Shown here piece by piece: positions 1-7,146 of a stretch of DNA of 9,432 nt. Both the position numbers and the translations under genes were made by a program. The DNA comes from Pseudomonadota bacterium. Its GTDB lineage: Bacteria > Pseudomonadota > Gammaproteobacteria > Xanthomonadales > Xanthomonadaceae. The stretch spans positions 1-9,432 of the forward strand of contig JAEXRB010000230.1 of assembly GCA_023438325.1 (NCBI GenBank), read 5' to 3'. The notes below the pieces were generated by a model. That model was given only the letters and a program-made list of their open reading frames with translations, was not told the origin of the DNA and searched no databases. Every line of letters begins with the position of its first letter. Positions within the stretch are counted from its first letter, which is position 1.

Positions 1-240
1 GCTGCACTCACTCCATCTCAAATCCTGCGACAGCTGGCTGAGGTTCGACGCTAATCAGGATATGAAATGCAATGACGCCCTGCCCTGTGGCGGATTGACA
101 CGCCCCAGGTACTGGATGATGCATTCAGCGCCAGTCACTGGTCACAACTCCAGAAAAACGCTGCAGCACAACTCAGCGCATGCGCGGATACACTGGGCGG
201 TCGCTGGACATACAGCACACCGCGCCTGACGTCACGGTAA
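1..240 (+). pseudogene. Possible 3' end of a frame-disrupted coding region, function unknown
   Basis: I do not recognise this stretch. Plus frame 2 is open from the left edge to a TGA at 227-229 and begins with plausible protein (CDSWLRFDANQDMKCNDALP). Plus frame 1 is plausible only from about base 76 (ALWRIDTPQVLDDAF, then LSACADTLGGRW) and ends at a TAA at 238-240. Upstream, frame 1 has stops at 52-54 and 73-75. The two good segments would join through a frame change near 79-92, where the short direct repeat GCCCTGCCCTG lies. This fits an indel in the last third of a gene entering from the left, or a sequencing error. It runs convergently towards the second pilin gene. An alternative is that only frame 2 or only frame 1 is real, or neither. 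No catalytic motif is visible. Confidence 0.25.
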
Positions 241-305
241 TCCTCAACTCACAACCAAGGATCAGAATGAATTTCCCGAACAACCCGCTGTTGCGCGCCT
301 GTGCA

Positions 306-668
306 TCAGGGCTCAAGTGAGCATGAGGCCGTTCCTGCATCGCAAGTGGTGTTCTGCCGGAGATCGGAATTGCCACGTATCTTTGCCAGAAACTGGACCG
401 AACTGTTATTGGTCCAGTCTGCAGGAGTCAGCCGGACTGTGGGGCCGCTGGCACAGGCCGCAGCAACGAACAGCGTGCTGTCGCGCTCATCGGCCATGTC
501 CGACGAGGCGGTGTGCATGAAGGCATTGGCTTCGGCCAGACACGCGGCATTGGCTGAGCGCTGCGTGTAGTTGCGGTATTGAGGCAAAGCAATCGCCGCG
601 AGAATGGCGATGATGGCCACCACAATCATCAACTCGATCAATGTGAAGCCTGTATTACGCTGGTACAC
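306..668 (-). CDS. pilA: Type IVa major-type pilin (second PilA copy)
   Basis: This encodes a prepilin of 120 residues, the subunit class polymerised into type IV pilus fibres after cleavage by PilD. The chosen GTG start at 668 gives the leader MYQRNTG, then F+1 and E+5 of the mature protein (FTLIELMIVVAIIAILAAIA), the canonical class III signal. GGGGAG lies 6 bases upstream of the GTG. The frame is open 25 codons further, to an ATG at 743, but that would bury the leader inside a longer N-terminus and overlap the likely promoter. Mature cysteines fall at about 36, 65, 102 and 109; the last two probably close the C-terminal disulphide loop (CDAGTASC). The first 36 mature residues nearly match the pilin at 6661-7029; the rest differs, with several Ser, Thr and Asn. 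It lies 182 bases downstream of the third GT-C gene. Whether it is a major or minor subunit cannot be told from sequence. Confidence 0.93.
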   Translation of the reverse strand: MYQRNTGFTLIELMIVVAIIAILAAIALPQYRNYTQRSANAACLAEANAFMHTASSDMADERDSTLFVAAACASGPTVRLTPADWTNNSSVQFLAKIRGNSDLRQNTTCDAGTASCSLEP

Positions 669-674
669 GACGAT

Positions 675-680
675 CTCCCC
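675..680 (-). promoter_or_regulatory. Ribosome binding site deciding the GTG start of the second pilin
   Basis: GGGGAG on the minus strand lies 6 bases before GTG 668. No ATG offers a normal-length prepilin leader, so this site together with the GFTLIE motif decides the start. Confidence 0.7.
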
Positions 681-722
681 ACAAGATGACGACGCCCTTC
701 CCCCAAGCAAAATCCAGGCCAA

Positions 723-736
723 GCATCGCGCGATGC
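723..736. repeat. 14-bp perfect palindrome over the -12 element
   Basis: GCATCGCGCGATGC is fully self-complementary. It overlaps the downstream half of the candidate sigma-54 promoter, so it could be an operator or a small leader hairpin, or a chance GC-rich palindrome. Confidence 0.5.
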
Positions 737-742
737 GTGCCA
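727..742 (-). promoter_or_regulatory. Candidate sigma-54 promoter of the second pilin gene
   Basis: The minus strand reads TGGCACGCATCGCGCG. The -24 half (TGGCACG) matches the sigma-54 consensus exactly, and the GC of the -12 element sits 10 bases after the GG, as required. The -12 half (GCGCG) is a poor match to TTGCA. The predicted transcript would start near 716, giving a leader of about 48 bases before GTG 668. RpoN control of pilA genes is established in Pseudomonas; its use here is inferred. Confidence 0.5.
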
Positions 743-850
743 AAACTTGGATTCAGAAGGCAACGCCTGTAGTCCGTACTTGAAGCCCCAACGCCAGTCA
801 CCATATGCCAAGTTCGGCAGGAAGCCGCCCAAATTCGCCCACCCACCAAC

Positions 851-2710
851 TCATTCGGCCCTTCCATCGTGAGTGGCTATACTGGCCTCTTCGATGGCCT
901 GTGCCCAGTCGTCCCGCCCTTGATTTCTCAGATCACTGCATAGCCGGAGAATGTCAGTCGCGTTCGGCGGCAACTGTTCGGCAGCACGCAAGTAGTAGGC
1001 CAGGGCGGCTTCTGGATGACTGGTCTTTGTGTAGATTACCGAGCCCAAGTGCAAGTATTCCGCTGCACCCAAGTTGACACGACGGGTAATGACCTCGATC
1101 AGACGCAGCGCCTGAACCTCATCCAACCCGATCTCCGCCCGGATGTTGGAGACCAATGTCCACAAGGTATTGCGTGTAGCGGTGGTCATCGGTGCCGTTT
1201 CCATCCGCGCCACCAATCGATCCCAGTCATCGGCCGTCACCGTACCTTGGATGGTCTTGTAGGTCACGATGTTGGAATACGCTGAGGGTGATCCCGTTTT
1301 TTCGGCAGCCTCTTGAACCGTCTCGATGGCCAAGGTCAGGTAAGGGCTGTCCTTGCCATGCCTTCTTCCCGCCATGTCAAAGTACACACCGCCTAGCGTG
1401 AGCCAAGCCCGGGGCGATTCCGGCGCGGCCCGCACGTTGTATTCGGCAAGGCGTATCAAATCACCCCAGATGTAGGCGCGAGTAGCGCCCGCCGCACCGA
1501 CCGCAAAAATCAGGATGGCCGTACTCGCCACTCGCCACGGCAGACGCCACCCCCAGCGATCCCATGCTGCTACGAGCAAATCACCAAGCGCCAGCACCGC
1601 ACCAATCAAGGGGAAATGATTGCGATGCTCGAAAACCAATTCCAATGCGATCACGTTGCTGGAAATGAAATGCCCTGCAAAAAACAGCAACACACCCAAG
1701 GCAAACAGCGGGCGACGCAAGCGCCAAGCCCATGCCCAAACCAACAGGGCCAGTACAAAGAGCAGGGACGGCAGCGTGGTGATCGGCTGCAACAGTCCGC
1801 GCGAAATCTCGAATCCATCGTAGTTGAATGGCATCCCACTTGGCAGAGGAACCACGATCTGCCCCAGATACATCACCAGTACACGGGCCTGCGTGAGCAG
1901 ACGCTCGATGCTATTGAAATCACGCCCACCGTAAGCCTCGGTACTCCAGTAATGCGGCAGTAGCCAGAACAGATACAGGGCCGTACCCACCAGCGTCATC
2001 ACCAGATAAAGACGACGCAGCGAGTGCGCACGCCAAGGCTCGGCGGCGCCGAAACGCAGCACGGTCAGTTCCAGCAACAAGCAGTAGAGCGGCAACAAGG
2101 CCGCGTCTTCCTTGCTTGCCATGGCAAGCACCCAAAATACCGTCATCAATACGCCGAAAGGCCAGCCTCGAAGGTTTTCAATCTGGGCCTGGCGCAGGCG
2201 CAGGTAGGCCCATAAGGCAAGTATCAGAAACAGCGTGGCCAAGGTCTGCATGCGCTGCACGACATACAGCACCGAGGAAACCTGAAGCGGATGGATGGCC
2301 CAGACCAAGGCCAACAACAAGGCGGCAACAGCAGCACGCTGCGGTGTCCATTTCGCCAGCAGCAAGAGGCGGCGAAAAAATACGGCGAGCGCGAAGGCTG
2401 TCAAAGCATGAATCAGCAGATTGGTCGCCTTGAACGCACTGGCATCGAGGCCGCCTTCTCGCCAGTAATCCAACGCAAAAGTCAGCATGGCCAGCGGACG
2501 CAAACTGCCACCAGCATGAAAGCTGGATGCAGCAAAGAGCACTGTATCGAGATCCAGCTTGTCGATCTTGATCAGCGGATTGCTGACGATGGTATGCGCA
2601 TCGTCCAGCATGAAACCGCCACCAAGCCCCAGACTGAAAAGCCCCGCCGCAAACAGGGCAGCCAGCAGTGCACACAACAGGAAACGTCCAGCGGTGAGAT
2701 TCATGTGCAT
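851..2710 (-). CDS. GT-C-type polytopic membrane glycosyltransferase, paralog C (putative pilin glycosyltransferase)
   Basis: The 619-residue product is a membrane protein with a first hydrophobic segment at about 10-30, many further segments to about residue 410, and a soluble helical tail at about 420-610. Family-typical features are LDD at 35-37 in the first outer loop (the position of the acidic motif in GT-C enzymes), RPLAMLTFALDYW from 71, an HP pair at 140-141, KED at 200-202 and EHRNHFP at 361-367. The set, with a TPR-like tail, recalls TMTC/PMT-like sugar transferases that use lipid-linked donors at the outer face of the membrane. Residue positions match paralog A one for one. It begins 3 bases after the stop of paralog B, so translation is probably coupled; ATG 2704 (third codon) is an alternative start. 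A pilin substrate is inferred from the neighbours only. A polysaccharide or lipid-modifying role is possible. Confidence 0.92.
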   Translation of the reverse strand: MHMNLTAGRFLLCALLAALFAAGLFSLGLGGGFMLDDAHTIVSNPLIKIDKLDLDTVLFAASSFHAGGSLRPLAMLTFALDYWREGGLDASAFKATNLLIHALTAFALAVFFRRLLLLAKWTPQRAAVAALLLALVWAIHPLQVSSVLYVVQRMQTLATLFLILALWAYLRLRQAQIENLRGWPFGVLMTVFWVLAMASKEDAALLPLYCLLLELTVLRFGAAEPWRAHSLRRLYLVMTLVGTALYLFWLLPHYWSTEAYGGRDFNSIERLLTQARVLVMYLGQIVVPLPSGMPFNYDGFEISRGLLQPITTLPSLLFVLALLVWAWAWRLRRPLFALGVLLFFAGHFISSNVIALELVFEHRNHFPLIGAVLALGDLLVAAWDRWGWRLPWRVASTAILIFAVGAAGATRAYIWGDLIRLAEYNVRAAPESPRAWLTLGGVYFDMAGRRHGKDSPYLTLAIETVQEAAEKTGSPSAYSNIVTYKTIQGTVTADDWDRLVARMETAPMTTATRNTLWTLVSNIRAEIGLDEVQALRLIEVITRRVNLGAAEYLHLGSVIYTKTSHPEAALAYYLRAAEQLPPNATDILRLCSDLRNQGRDDWAQAIEEASIATHDGRAE

Positions 2711-2713
2711 CGC

Positions 2714-4588
2714 TCAAGGAGGGTCTGGAGTTGAGGGTATTGTCTTGAGCCGCGCCAAGCCGGCCTTTTCGACGGCCTCGGCCAAATCAGCATGCCCTTG
2801 GTTCCGCAGTTCAGCGCCCAATTGCCAAGCGAATGGGTCGCCAGCAGGCAATCGCTCCACGGCTTTGATGAAGTAAGCCAAGGCCAATTCCGGTTCGGCG
2901 AAGTCATCCATGACGATATTGCCGATGTACGCCAGCGTGCCGGCCCCGAGTGCAAATCGGGTATCAAGCGTGGCGAGCGCGGCCAATACCTGCGCTTTGT
3001 CCAACGCCACGCCAAGGCTGGCGTAGTGCGTGAGAATCAGCGGCGCGCGGGCATTGTCCCAGCTCATTCGCGCAATTTGCAGGCGATGCTGGAAGCGCTC
3101 CCAATCCTCCGGCGATACATCGCCGCGAATGGTCTTCAGCACCGTCAGCAGGGCGAGGCTATTAAGGGTATCGGGTGTGGACTCGGCTCCCGCGGCACAG
3201 GCATCAATCGCATCATCCAGATTCGGATTGCTCCGCACATTCACGCCGCCGCCAGCAATGAACAAGGCATCGCACAATTCGATCCAGGCACGCGGTGACG
3301 AGGGCGCCGCCTCGGTGCTTGCCTTAGCCAGCAGCACATTGCTGCTCCAACTATGTGCACGCAGCAAGGTGGCGCTACCGAGTGCAAGCAACACGGCTGC
3401 GCAAACGCCAGCAACCACGACGGATCGCATCGGCAAACGCTGGCTGAAATGCATCATCACGCTTGCCACCGCCAGCACCGCGCCGATCAGGGCGAAATGG
3501 TTGCGGTGCTCGTAAGCCAACTCCAGTGCCACCACATTGCTGGCAATGAAGTGCGCGCTGAAGAACAGGAACACGCCCAGCGCGAACAAAGGCTGGCGGT
3601 GTCGCAGGCGCCACGCCAGCACCAGCAAAGTGGCAACAAGCGCGATGGCCGGCAACGTCGTCCATGGATGCAACAGCGCGCGCGAAGCTTGCACCCAGTC
3701 GTAATAAAACGACATGTGGGAGGGCAGCGGCAGCAGGATTTGCCACAGGTACATGCACAACACACGCGGCTGGGTCAGGAGACGTTCGAGCGTGGAAAAG
3801 TCGCGTCCTGCATGCGCCTCCCATTGCCAGTAATGCGGCACCACCCAGAGCGCATAAACCGCCACTCCCGCGAGCATCGCCAGCGCATAACCGCGACGCA
3901 ACATGCGCGCTACATCCACATCGACAGCGGCAAAGCGCAACACGGTCAATTCCAAAGCCAAAGTGTATGCGGGCAGCAATACGGAATCTTCCTTGCAGCT
4001 CATCGCGGCAGCCCACAGCAACAAACAGCCCAGCAATCCGGCTCGACCGGAGCGCCGCTGCATCTGGGCTTGTCGAGCCTGAAGATAGGCCAGCAAGGCC
4101 AATACCAAAAACAAGGTGCCCATGATCTGGAGGCGCTGCACTGCATACAGCACGGCGGACACCTGCAGCGGATGTGCGGCCCACGCCAGTGCAAGCATGG
4201 GAGCGATCCACATCACTCGCTTTTCAGGAACTCCTACGATCAGCAACAGACTGCGGAACAACCACGCCAATGCACAGGCGGTCAGCGCATGGATCAGGAT
4301 ATTGGTGATCTTGAACGTAGCCGGGTCAGCCACGCCGCCAGCGCGCCAGAAGTCCAGCGCAAACGTGAGCGTGGGCAGACCACGCATGTTGCCCGATACC
4401 TGCTTGGTAGCCAGCACCTCGTAAAGCGCGGCGGGGCTCAGTTCGGCAAGCTGGATGGACGGGTTGTTGACGATATTGGGGATATCGTCGAACACGAACT
4501 CACCCGGCAGCCCCGGCAGGAACAACAGCCCCGCAAGCAGCGCAACAATCAAACTGGCGAGAAGGAAGTGGCGCGTACGCAGGGGCAT
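2714..4588 (-). CDS. GT-C-type polytopic membrane glycosyltransferase, paralog B (diverged middle copy)
   Basis: The 624-residue product has the same build as its neighbours: an N-terminal hydrophobic segment, FDD at about 33-35, an HP pair at about 139-140, CKED at about 198-201, EHRNHF at about 360-365, and a soluble helical tail after about residue 415. I chose ATG 4588 because MPLRTRHFLLASL aligns with the N-termini of paralogs A and C; a TTG 20 codons upstream would add a tail the others lack. The ribosome site before ATG 4588 is weak (GGA, 5-6 bases away). This copy departs where A and C agree: RGLPTLTFALD replaces RPLxMLxFALD, and EHRNHFA replaces EHRNHFP. It may therefore use a different donor or acceptor, or be less active. 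It follows paralog A by 99 bases and nearly abuts paralog C, as in one operon. Confidence 0.92.
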   Translation of the reverse strand: MPLRTRHFLLASLIVALLAGLLFLPGLPGEFVFDDIPNIVNNPSIQLAELSPAALYEVLATKQVSGNMRGLPTLTFALDFWRAGGVADPATFKITNILIHALTACALAWLFRSLLLIVGVPEKRVMWIAPMLALAWAAHPLQVSAVLYAVQRLQIMGTLFLVLALLAYLQARQAQMQRRSGRAGLLGCLLLWAAAMSCKEDSVLLPAYTLALELTVLRFAAVDVDVARMLRRGYALAMLAGVAVYALWVVPHYWQWEAHAGRDFSTLERLLTQPRVLCMYLWQILLPLPSHMSFYYDWVQASRALLHPWTTLPAIALVATLLVLAWRLRHRQPLFALGVFLFFSAHFIASNVVALELAYEHRNHFALIGAVLAVASVMMHFSQRLPMRSVVVAGVCAAVLLALGSATLLRAHSWSSNVLLAKASTEAAPSSPRAWIELCDALFIAGGGVNVRSNPNLDDAIDACAAGAESTPDTLNSLALLTVLKTIRGDVSPEDWERFQHRLQIARMSWDNARAPLILTHYASLGVALDKAQVLAALATLDTRFALGAGTLAYIGNIVMDDFAEPELALAYFIKAVERLPAGDPFAWQLGAELRNQGHADLAEAVEKAGLARLKTIPSTPDPP

Positions 4589-4687
4589 GGAGATCCGTCG
4601 AGTGAGGCGCAAACCATGAAGTGTGGATGCCAGACGTGGCAGGTGCAAAGCATAAAATCAGGCCAGGGCACCTCTTACATCTGCGAA

Positions 4688-6523
4688 CTACTTGGCCGGT
4701 GCCCTGGGAATGCGCGACAGCTGCTCCACCCATTCATCCCATCCGGATTCCGAAAGGGCCGAAAGCATCTGTTCGATCCCGGCGTCACCTGCCGGCGACT
4801 GCTCCACTGCACGTATCAGGTAAGGCAATGCCTCCTCCGAAAAAGGCGTGTCATTGAGTGCATACGAGGCCAGCCTCAGGTTCTCGCTGGGAGAGTATGT
4901 GGTTCGGCGGGAAAGAATCTCCATCGTCGTCAACACACCGCGCTCGTCCATCGGGATGCCACGCTGTGCATTCTGGATCATCACCCATATGACGTTGCGG
5001 TTCTGCACGGTCATCGGCACCTGCTCAAGGCGCTGGTGGAACCGATCCCAGTCCTGCTGGGTTACATTCCCCTTGATGGTCTTGTAGTTCACCACATTGG
5101 ACAGCAGCAATGCCGAGCCGAGCCGCTGCGCGCCCTGCCGACAGGTTTCAATGGCGCTGTCCAGATGCGAGCTGCCCGGCCTCAATCTGGCGAGATAGGC
5201 GTGCACCCCACCCAGCGCCAGCCAGGCACGCTCCGAATCCGGCGCAATGTCCACGCCGTATTGTGCAAAGCGCAATGGTTCGCCCCAGGCATGCGCACGG
5301 ATGACCGTGGCCGTCCCCGTAGCGGCAAAGACAAGTACCACCCAGGCCACACCCCACTCCAGCCGCACACTCCAGCGCAGCAAGGCCGCAACCATCATAT
5401 CGCCCAAGGCCAATACCGCACCGATCAGCGGGAAATGATTGCGATGCTCGAAGGCCATTTCCAGGCCAATGACATTACTCGTCATAAAGTGGCCGGCGAA
5501 AAACAGGAGCACACCACAGGCGAACACAGGGCGTTTCGCACGCCAGCGCCAGGCCCAGACCAGCAATGCGGCAATCAGGCCCCAGGCGGGCAGTGTGGTG
5601 ACTGGATCCAGCAGCCCACGGGATACCTTCAAATCGTCGTAAAAAAAAGGCAATCGCTCGGGCAGGGGCAGCAGAATCTGGCCGATATACATCACCAGCA
5701 CCCGGCCCTGGGTGAGCAACCGTTCGGCAGAGGAGAACGTCCTGCCCGGGTAGTCGCCCCAACTCCAATAGTGCGGCACCACCACGAGCAGGTAAGCCGC
5801 CACGCCCACCAGCGCCGCAACTGCATACCCGTGCTGCAGGCCGCGCGCCAGGGCAGGCCGTGCCGCACGGAAGCGCAGCACGGTCAGCTCCAGAACCCAC
5901 GCATAGGCCGGCAACAGGATGGAATCTTCCTTGGCTGCAAACGCCAGCACCCAGAACAACCCGGTCAGTGCGACATACCTGCGGCTGCGCCGAGCGTCGA
6001 TTTGCGCATGGCGAGCCTTGAGATAGGCCCATAGCGCCAGAACAAGAAACAGGGTGCCCAGCGTCTGCATGCGCTGCACCACGTACAGCACCGAAGACAC
6101 CTGGAGCGGATGGACAGCCCATAGCCCGGCCAGGGCAAGGGCCACCAGCGCGGCACGGCGCGCGGGCCAGTGCGCCAGCAGCAGGAGCTGGCGAAAAAAC
6201 AACGCCAACACAAAGGCTGTCAACGCATGGATCGCCAGGTTGGTGGCCTTGAACACCTGTGGATACAGGCCACCAGCACGCCAGTGATCCAAAGCAAAAC
6301 TGAGCATGGAAAGGGGGCGGGAGCCTTGACCGGGCTGGAAGCTGTAGGCGGCAGCCAACAGGTTGTCTGGAGTCAGTTCGATGACGTGGAGTGAGTCGTT
6401 TTCCTGGATATTGGGCCAATCATCGAAGATGAAACCGCCCCCCAGTCCGGGAAGGAACAGGCAGGTGGCCAGCAAGGCGCACAACGCCGCCAGGATCAGG
6501 AAACGATTCTGCGAGTAAGCCAT
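4688..6523 (-). CDS. GT-C-type polytopic membrane glycosyltransferase, paralog A (first gene after pilA)
   Basis: The 611-residue product begins at ATG 6523, with AAGGG 5 bases upstream; a GTG two codons earlier would touch that ribosome site. It has a first hydrophobic segment at about 7-26, the FDD motif at 33-35 in the first outer loop, RPLSMLSFALDHW from about 69, HP at 138-139, KED at 198-200, and EHRNHFPLIG at about 359-368. Roughly ten or more membrane segments run to about residue 410, followed by a soluble helical tail (ERAWLALGGVHAYLA onward) that looks TPR-like. These are features of GT-C enzymes that transfer sugar from a lipid carrier outside the cytoplasm. Its place directly after pilA parallels the pilin glycosyltransferase genes tfpO and tfpW of Pseudomonas, and TfpW is also a GT-C protein. 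Pilin glycosylation is thus a reasonable inference, not shown. Confidence 0.93.
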   Translation of the reverse strand: MAYSQNRFLILAALCALLATCLFLPGLGGGFIFDDWPNIQENDSLHVIELTPDNLLAAAYSFQPGQGSRPLSMLSFALDHWRAGGLYPQVFKATNLAIHALTAFVLALFFRQLLLLAHWPARRAALVALALAGLWAVHPLQVSSVLYVVQRMQTLGTLFLVLALWAYLKARHAQIDARRSRRYVALTGLFWVLAFAAKEDSILLPAYAWVLELTVLRFRAARPALARGLQHGYAVAALVGVAAYLLVVVPHYWSWGDYPGRTFSSAERLLTQGRVLVMYIGQILLPLPERLPFFYDDLKVSRGLLDPVTTLPAWGLIAALLVWAWRWRAKRPVFACGVLLFFAGHFMTSNVIGLEMAFEHRNHFPLIGAVLALGDMMVAALLRWSVRLEWGVAWVVLVFAATGTATVIRAHAWGEPLRFAQYGVDIAPDSERAWLALGGVHAYLARLRPGSSHLDSAIETCRQGAQRLGSALLLSNVVNYKTIKGNVTQQDWDRFHQRLEQVPMTVQNRNVIWVMIQNAQRGIPMDERGVLTTMEILSRRTTYSPSENLRLASYALNDTPFSEEALPYLIRAVEQSPAGDAGIEQMLSALSESGWDEWVEQLSRIPRAPAK

Positions 6524-6528
6524 TGGCA

Positions 6529-6533
6529 CCCTT
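6529..6533 (-). promoter_or_regulatory. Ribosome binding site of paralog A
   Basis: AAGGG on the minus strand is 5 bases from ATG 6523. It overlaps the upstream in-frame GTG and so argues for the ATG as the start. Confidence 0.65.
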
Positions 6534-6581
6534 GATGACTAGCGAAAAACACATGGCGCGAAAACAACATTGACAGGCCGC

Positions 6582-6612
6582 AAAAACGAAAAGCGCCTTC
6601 CGGCGCTTTTCG
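6582..6612 (-). terminator. Rho-independent terminator after the first pilin gene
   Basis: An 11-bp perfect stem (CGAAAAGCGCC at 6587-6597 against GGCGCTTTTCG at 6602-6612) encloses a 4-base loop. On the minus strand the stem ends in TTTTCG and is followed by TTTTTG, giving a U-rich tail. It lies about 50 bases after the pilin stop and about 60 before paralog A. The glycosyltransferase genes would then be reached mainly by read-through, keeping them well below pilin levels, unless they have a promoter I cannot see. Confidence 0.88.
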
Positions 6613-6660
6613 CTAGATACAGCCGACAGTATGAAGACTGTCGCTCTGGACCTGAACCGC

Positions 6661-7029
6661 TTAGTTGGTGCCAATAGGGGTACGGAGGCTACAGGTGCCG
6701 CTTCCCATGTTGCACTGGGTGCCTTGGATGATGGCCGCATTACCGCGGACCTTTGCGGCAAAGGTGATGTTGGAACCGGCGTTGTAATGGGCGGTCGTTC
6801 CGCGCGTACCAGAGGCACAGGCAGCGGCGGTAAACGCGGTCGGATTGCGATTATCAGCCGCATCAGCCACGGCAGCATTGACGTAGGCCTTGGCTTCCGC
6901 CAGGCACGCGCCATTGGCCGAACGCTGAGTGTAGTCGCGGTAGGCCGGCAGCGCGATGGCAGCCAAGATGGCGATGATCGCAACCACGATCATCAGTTCG
7001 ATCAGGGTGAAGCCTTTCTGGTTCTTCAT
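6661..7029 (-). CDS. pilA: Type IVa major pilin PilA
   Basis: This encodes a 122-residue prepilin, the structural subunit of the type IV pilus used in twitching, adhesion and DNA uptake. The leader MKNQKG is followed by FTLIELMIVVAIIAILAAIA: Gly-1 and Phe+1 mark the PilD cleavage and methylation site, and Glu+5 is the assembly residue. The start is ATG 7029 with AAAGGA 8 bases upstream. The mature chain is 116 residues, short for a pilin. It has cysteines at about 36, 65, 100 and 107; the last pair would form the C-terminal loop (CNMGSGTC). The globular part is rich in Ala, Thr and Gly, offering many possible O-glycosylation sites. The gene heads the minus-strand cluster, has a good sigma-54 candidate upstream and a strong terminator downstream, as expected for a highly expressed single-gene transcript. 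Confidence 0.97.
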   Translation of the reverse strand: MKNQKGFTLIELMIVVAIIAILAAIALPAYRDYTQRSANGACLAEAKAYVNAAVADAADNRNPTAFTAAACASGTRGTTAHYNAGSNITFAAKVRGNAAIIQGTQCNMGSGTCSLRTPIGTN

Positions 7030-7037
7030 GGGAAATT

Positions 7038-7043
7038 TCCTTT
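7038..7043 (-). promoter_or_regulatory. pilA: Ribosome binding site of pilA
   Basis: AAAGGA on the minus strand lies 8 bases before ATG 7029. It overlaps a 10-bp palindrome GGAAATTTCC (7031-7040). Confidence 0.75.
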
Positions 7044-7106
7044 GTATTCAACAGTGGAAGGTTAGCTAACTACCCGATGCGCGGACTGGCTCGTGCGCCT
7101 TGTCCT

Positions 7107-7120
7107 TGGCCGTGAGGCCA
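7107..7120 (-). other. Small hairpin near the 5' end of the pilA leader
   Basis: TGGCC and GGCCA form a perfect 5-bp stem around a 4-base loop. If transcription begins near 7136, the hairpin sits about 16-29 bases into the mRNA, where 5' stem-loops can slow decay of abundant transcripts. The function is inferred. Confidence 0.35.
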
Positions 7121-7146
7121 GACGTTGCATCGGCGGAATAGAGACT

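Noticed and set aside
239..262. Inverted repeat ATCCT...AGGAT after the second pilin
   Set aside because: The stem is only 5 bp with a 13-base loop and no T-run on either strand, so it is not a credible terminator.
267..320. Plus-strand mini-ORF of 17 codons (MNFPNNPLLRACASGLK) preceded by AAGGATCAG
   Set aside because: It is very short and its end overlaps the pilin 3' end. The ribosome-site-like sequence is the only support, so it is not listed as a gene.
669..743. Longer start (ATG 743) for the second pilin
   Set aside because: It would add 25 residues before a perfect prepilin leader and cross the sigma-54 candidate. GTG 668 with GGGGAG fits better.
638..850. Open frame continuing in frame for 71 codons after the stop of paralog C
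   Set aside because: Paralogs A and B end at the same point of the alignment, and the extension overlaps the promoter and start of the second pilin. It is probably a chance open frame rather than a lost C-terminus or stop read-through.
830..850. G-rich run (minus strand) that could form a G-quadruplex
   Set aside because: There are only three GGG runs and the fourth is GG, with an uneven 7-base spacer. It is weak and expected in GC-rich DNA.
3353..6034. 893-codon open frame on the plus strand
   Set aside because: It lies wholly antisense to paralogs A and B, is rich in Gln, His and Arg as mirror frames of Leu- and Ala-rich genes are, and its apparent internal repeats simply mirror the homology of the two paralogs.
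7061..7070. Palindrome GTTAGCTAAC in the pilA leader
   Set aside because: It is ten bases with no associated element. Short palindromes are common by chance.
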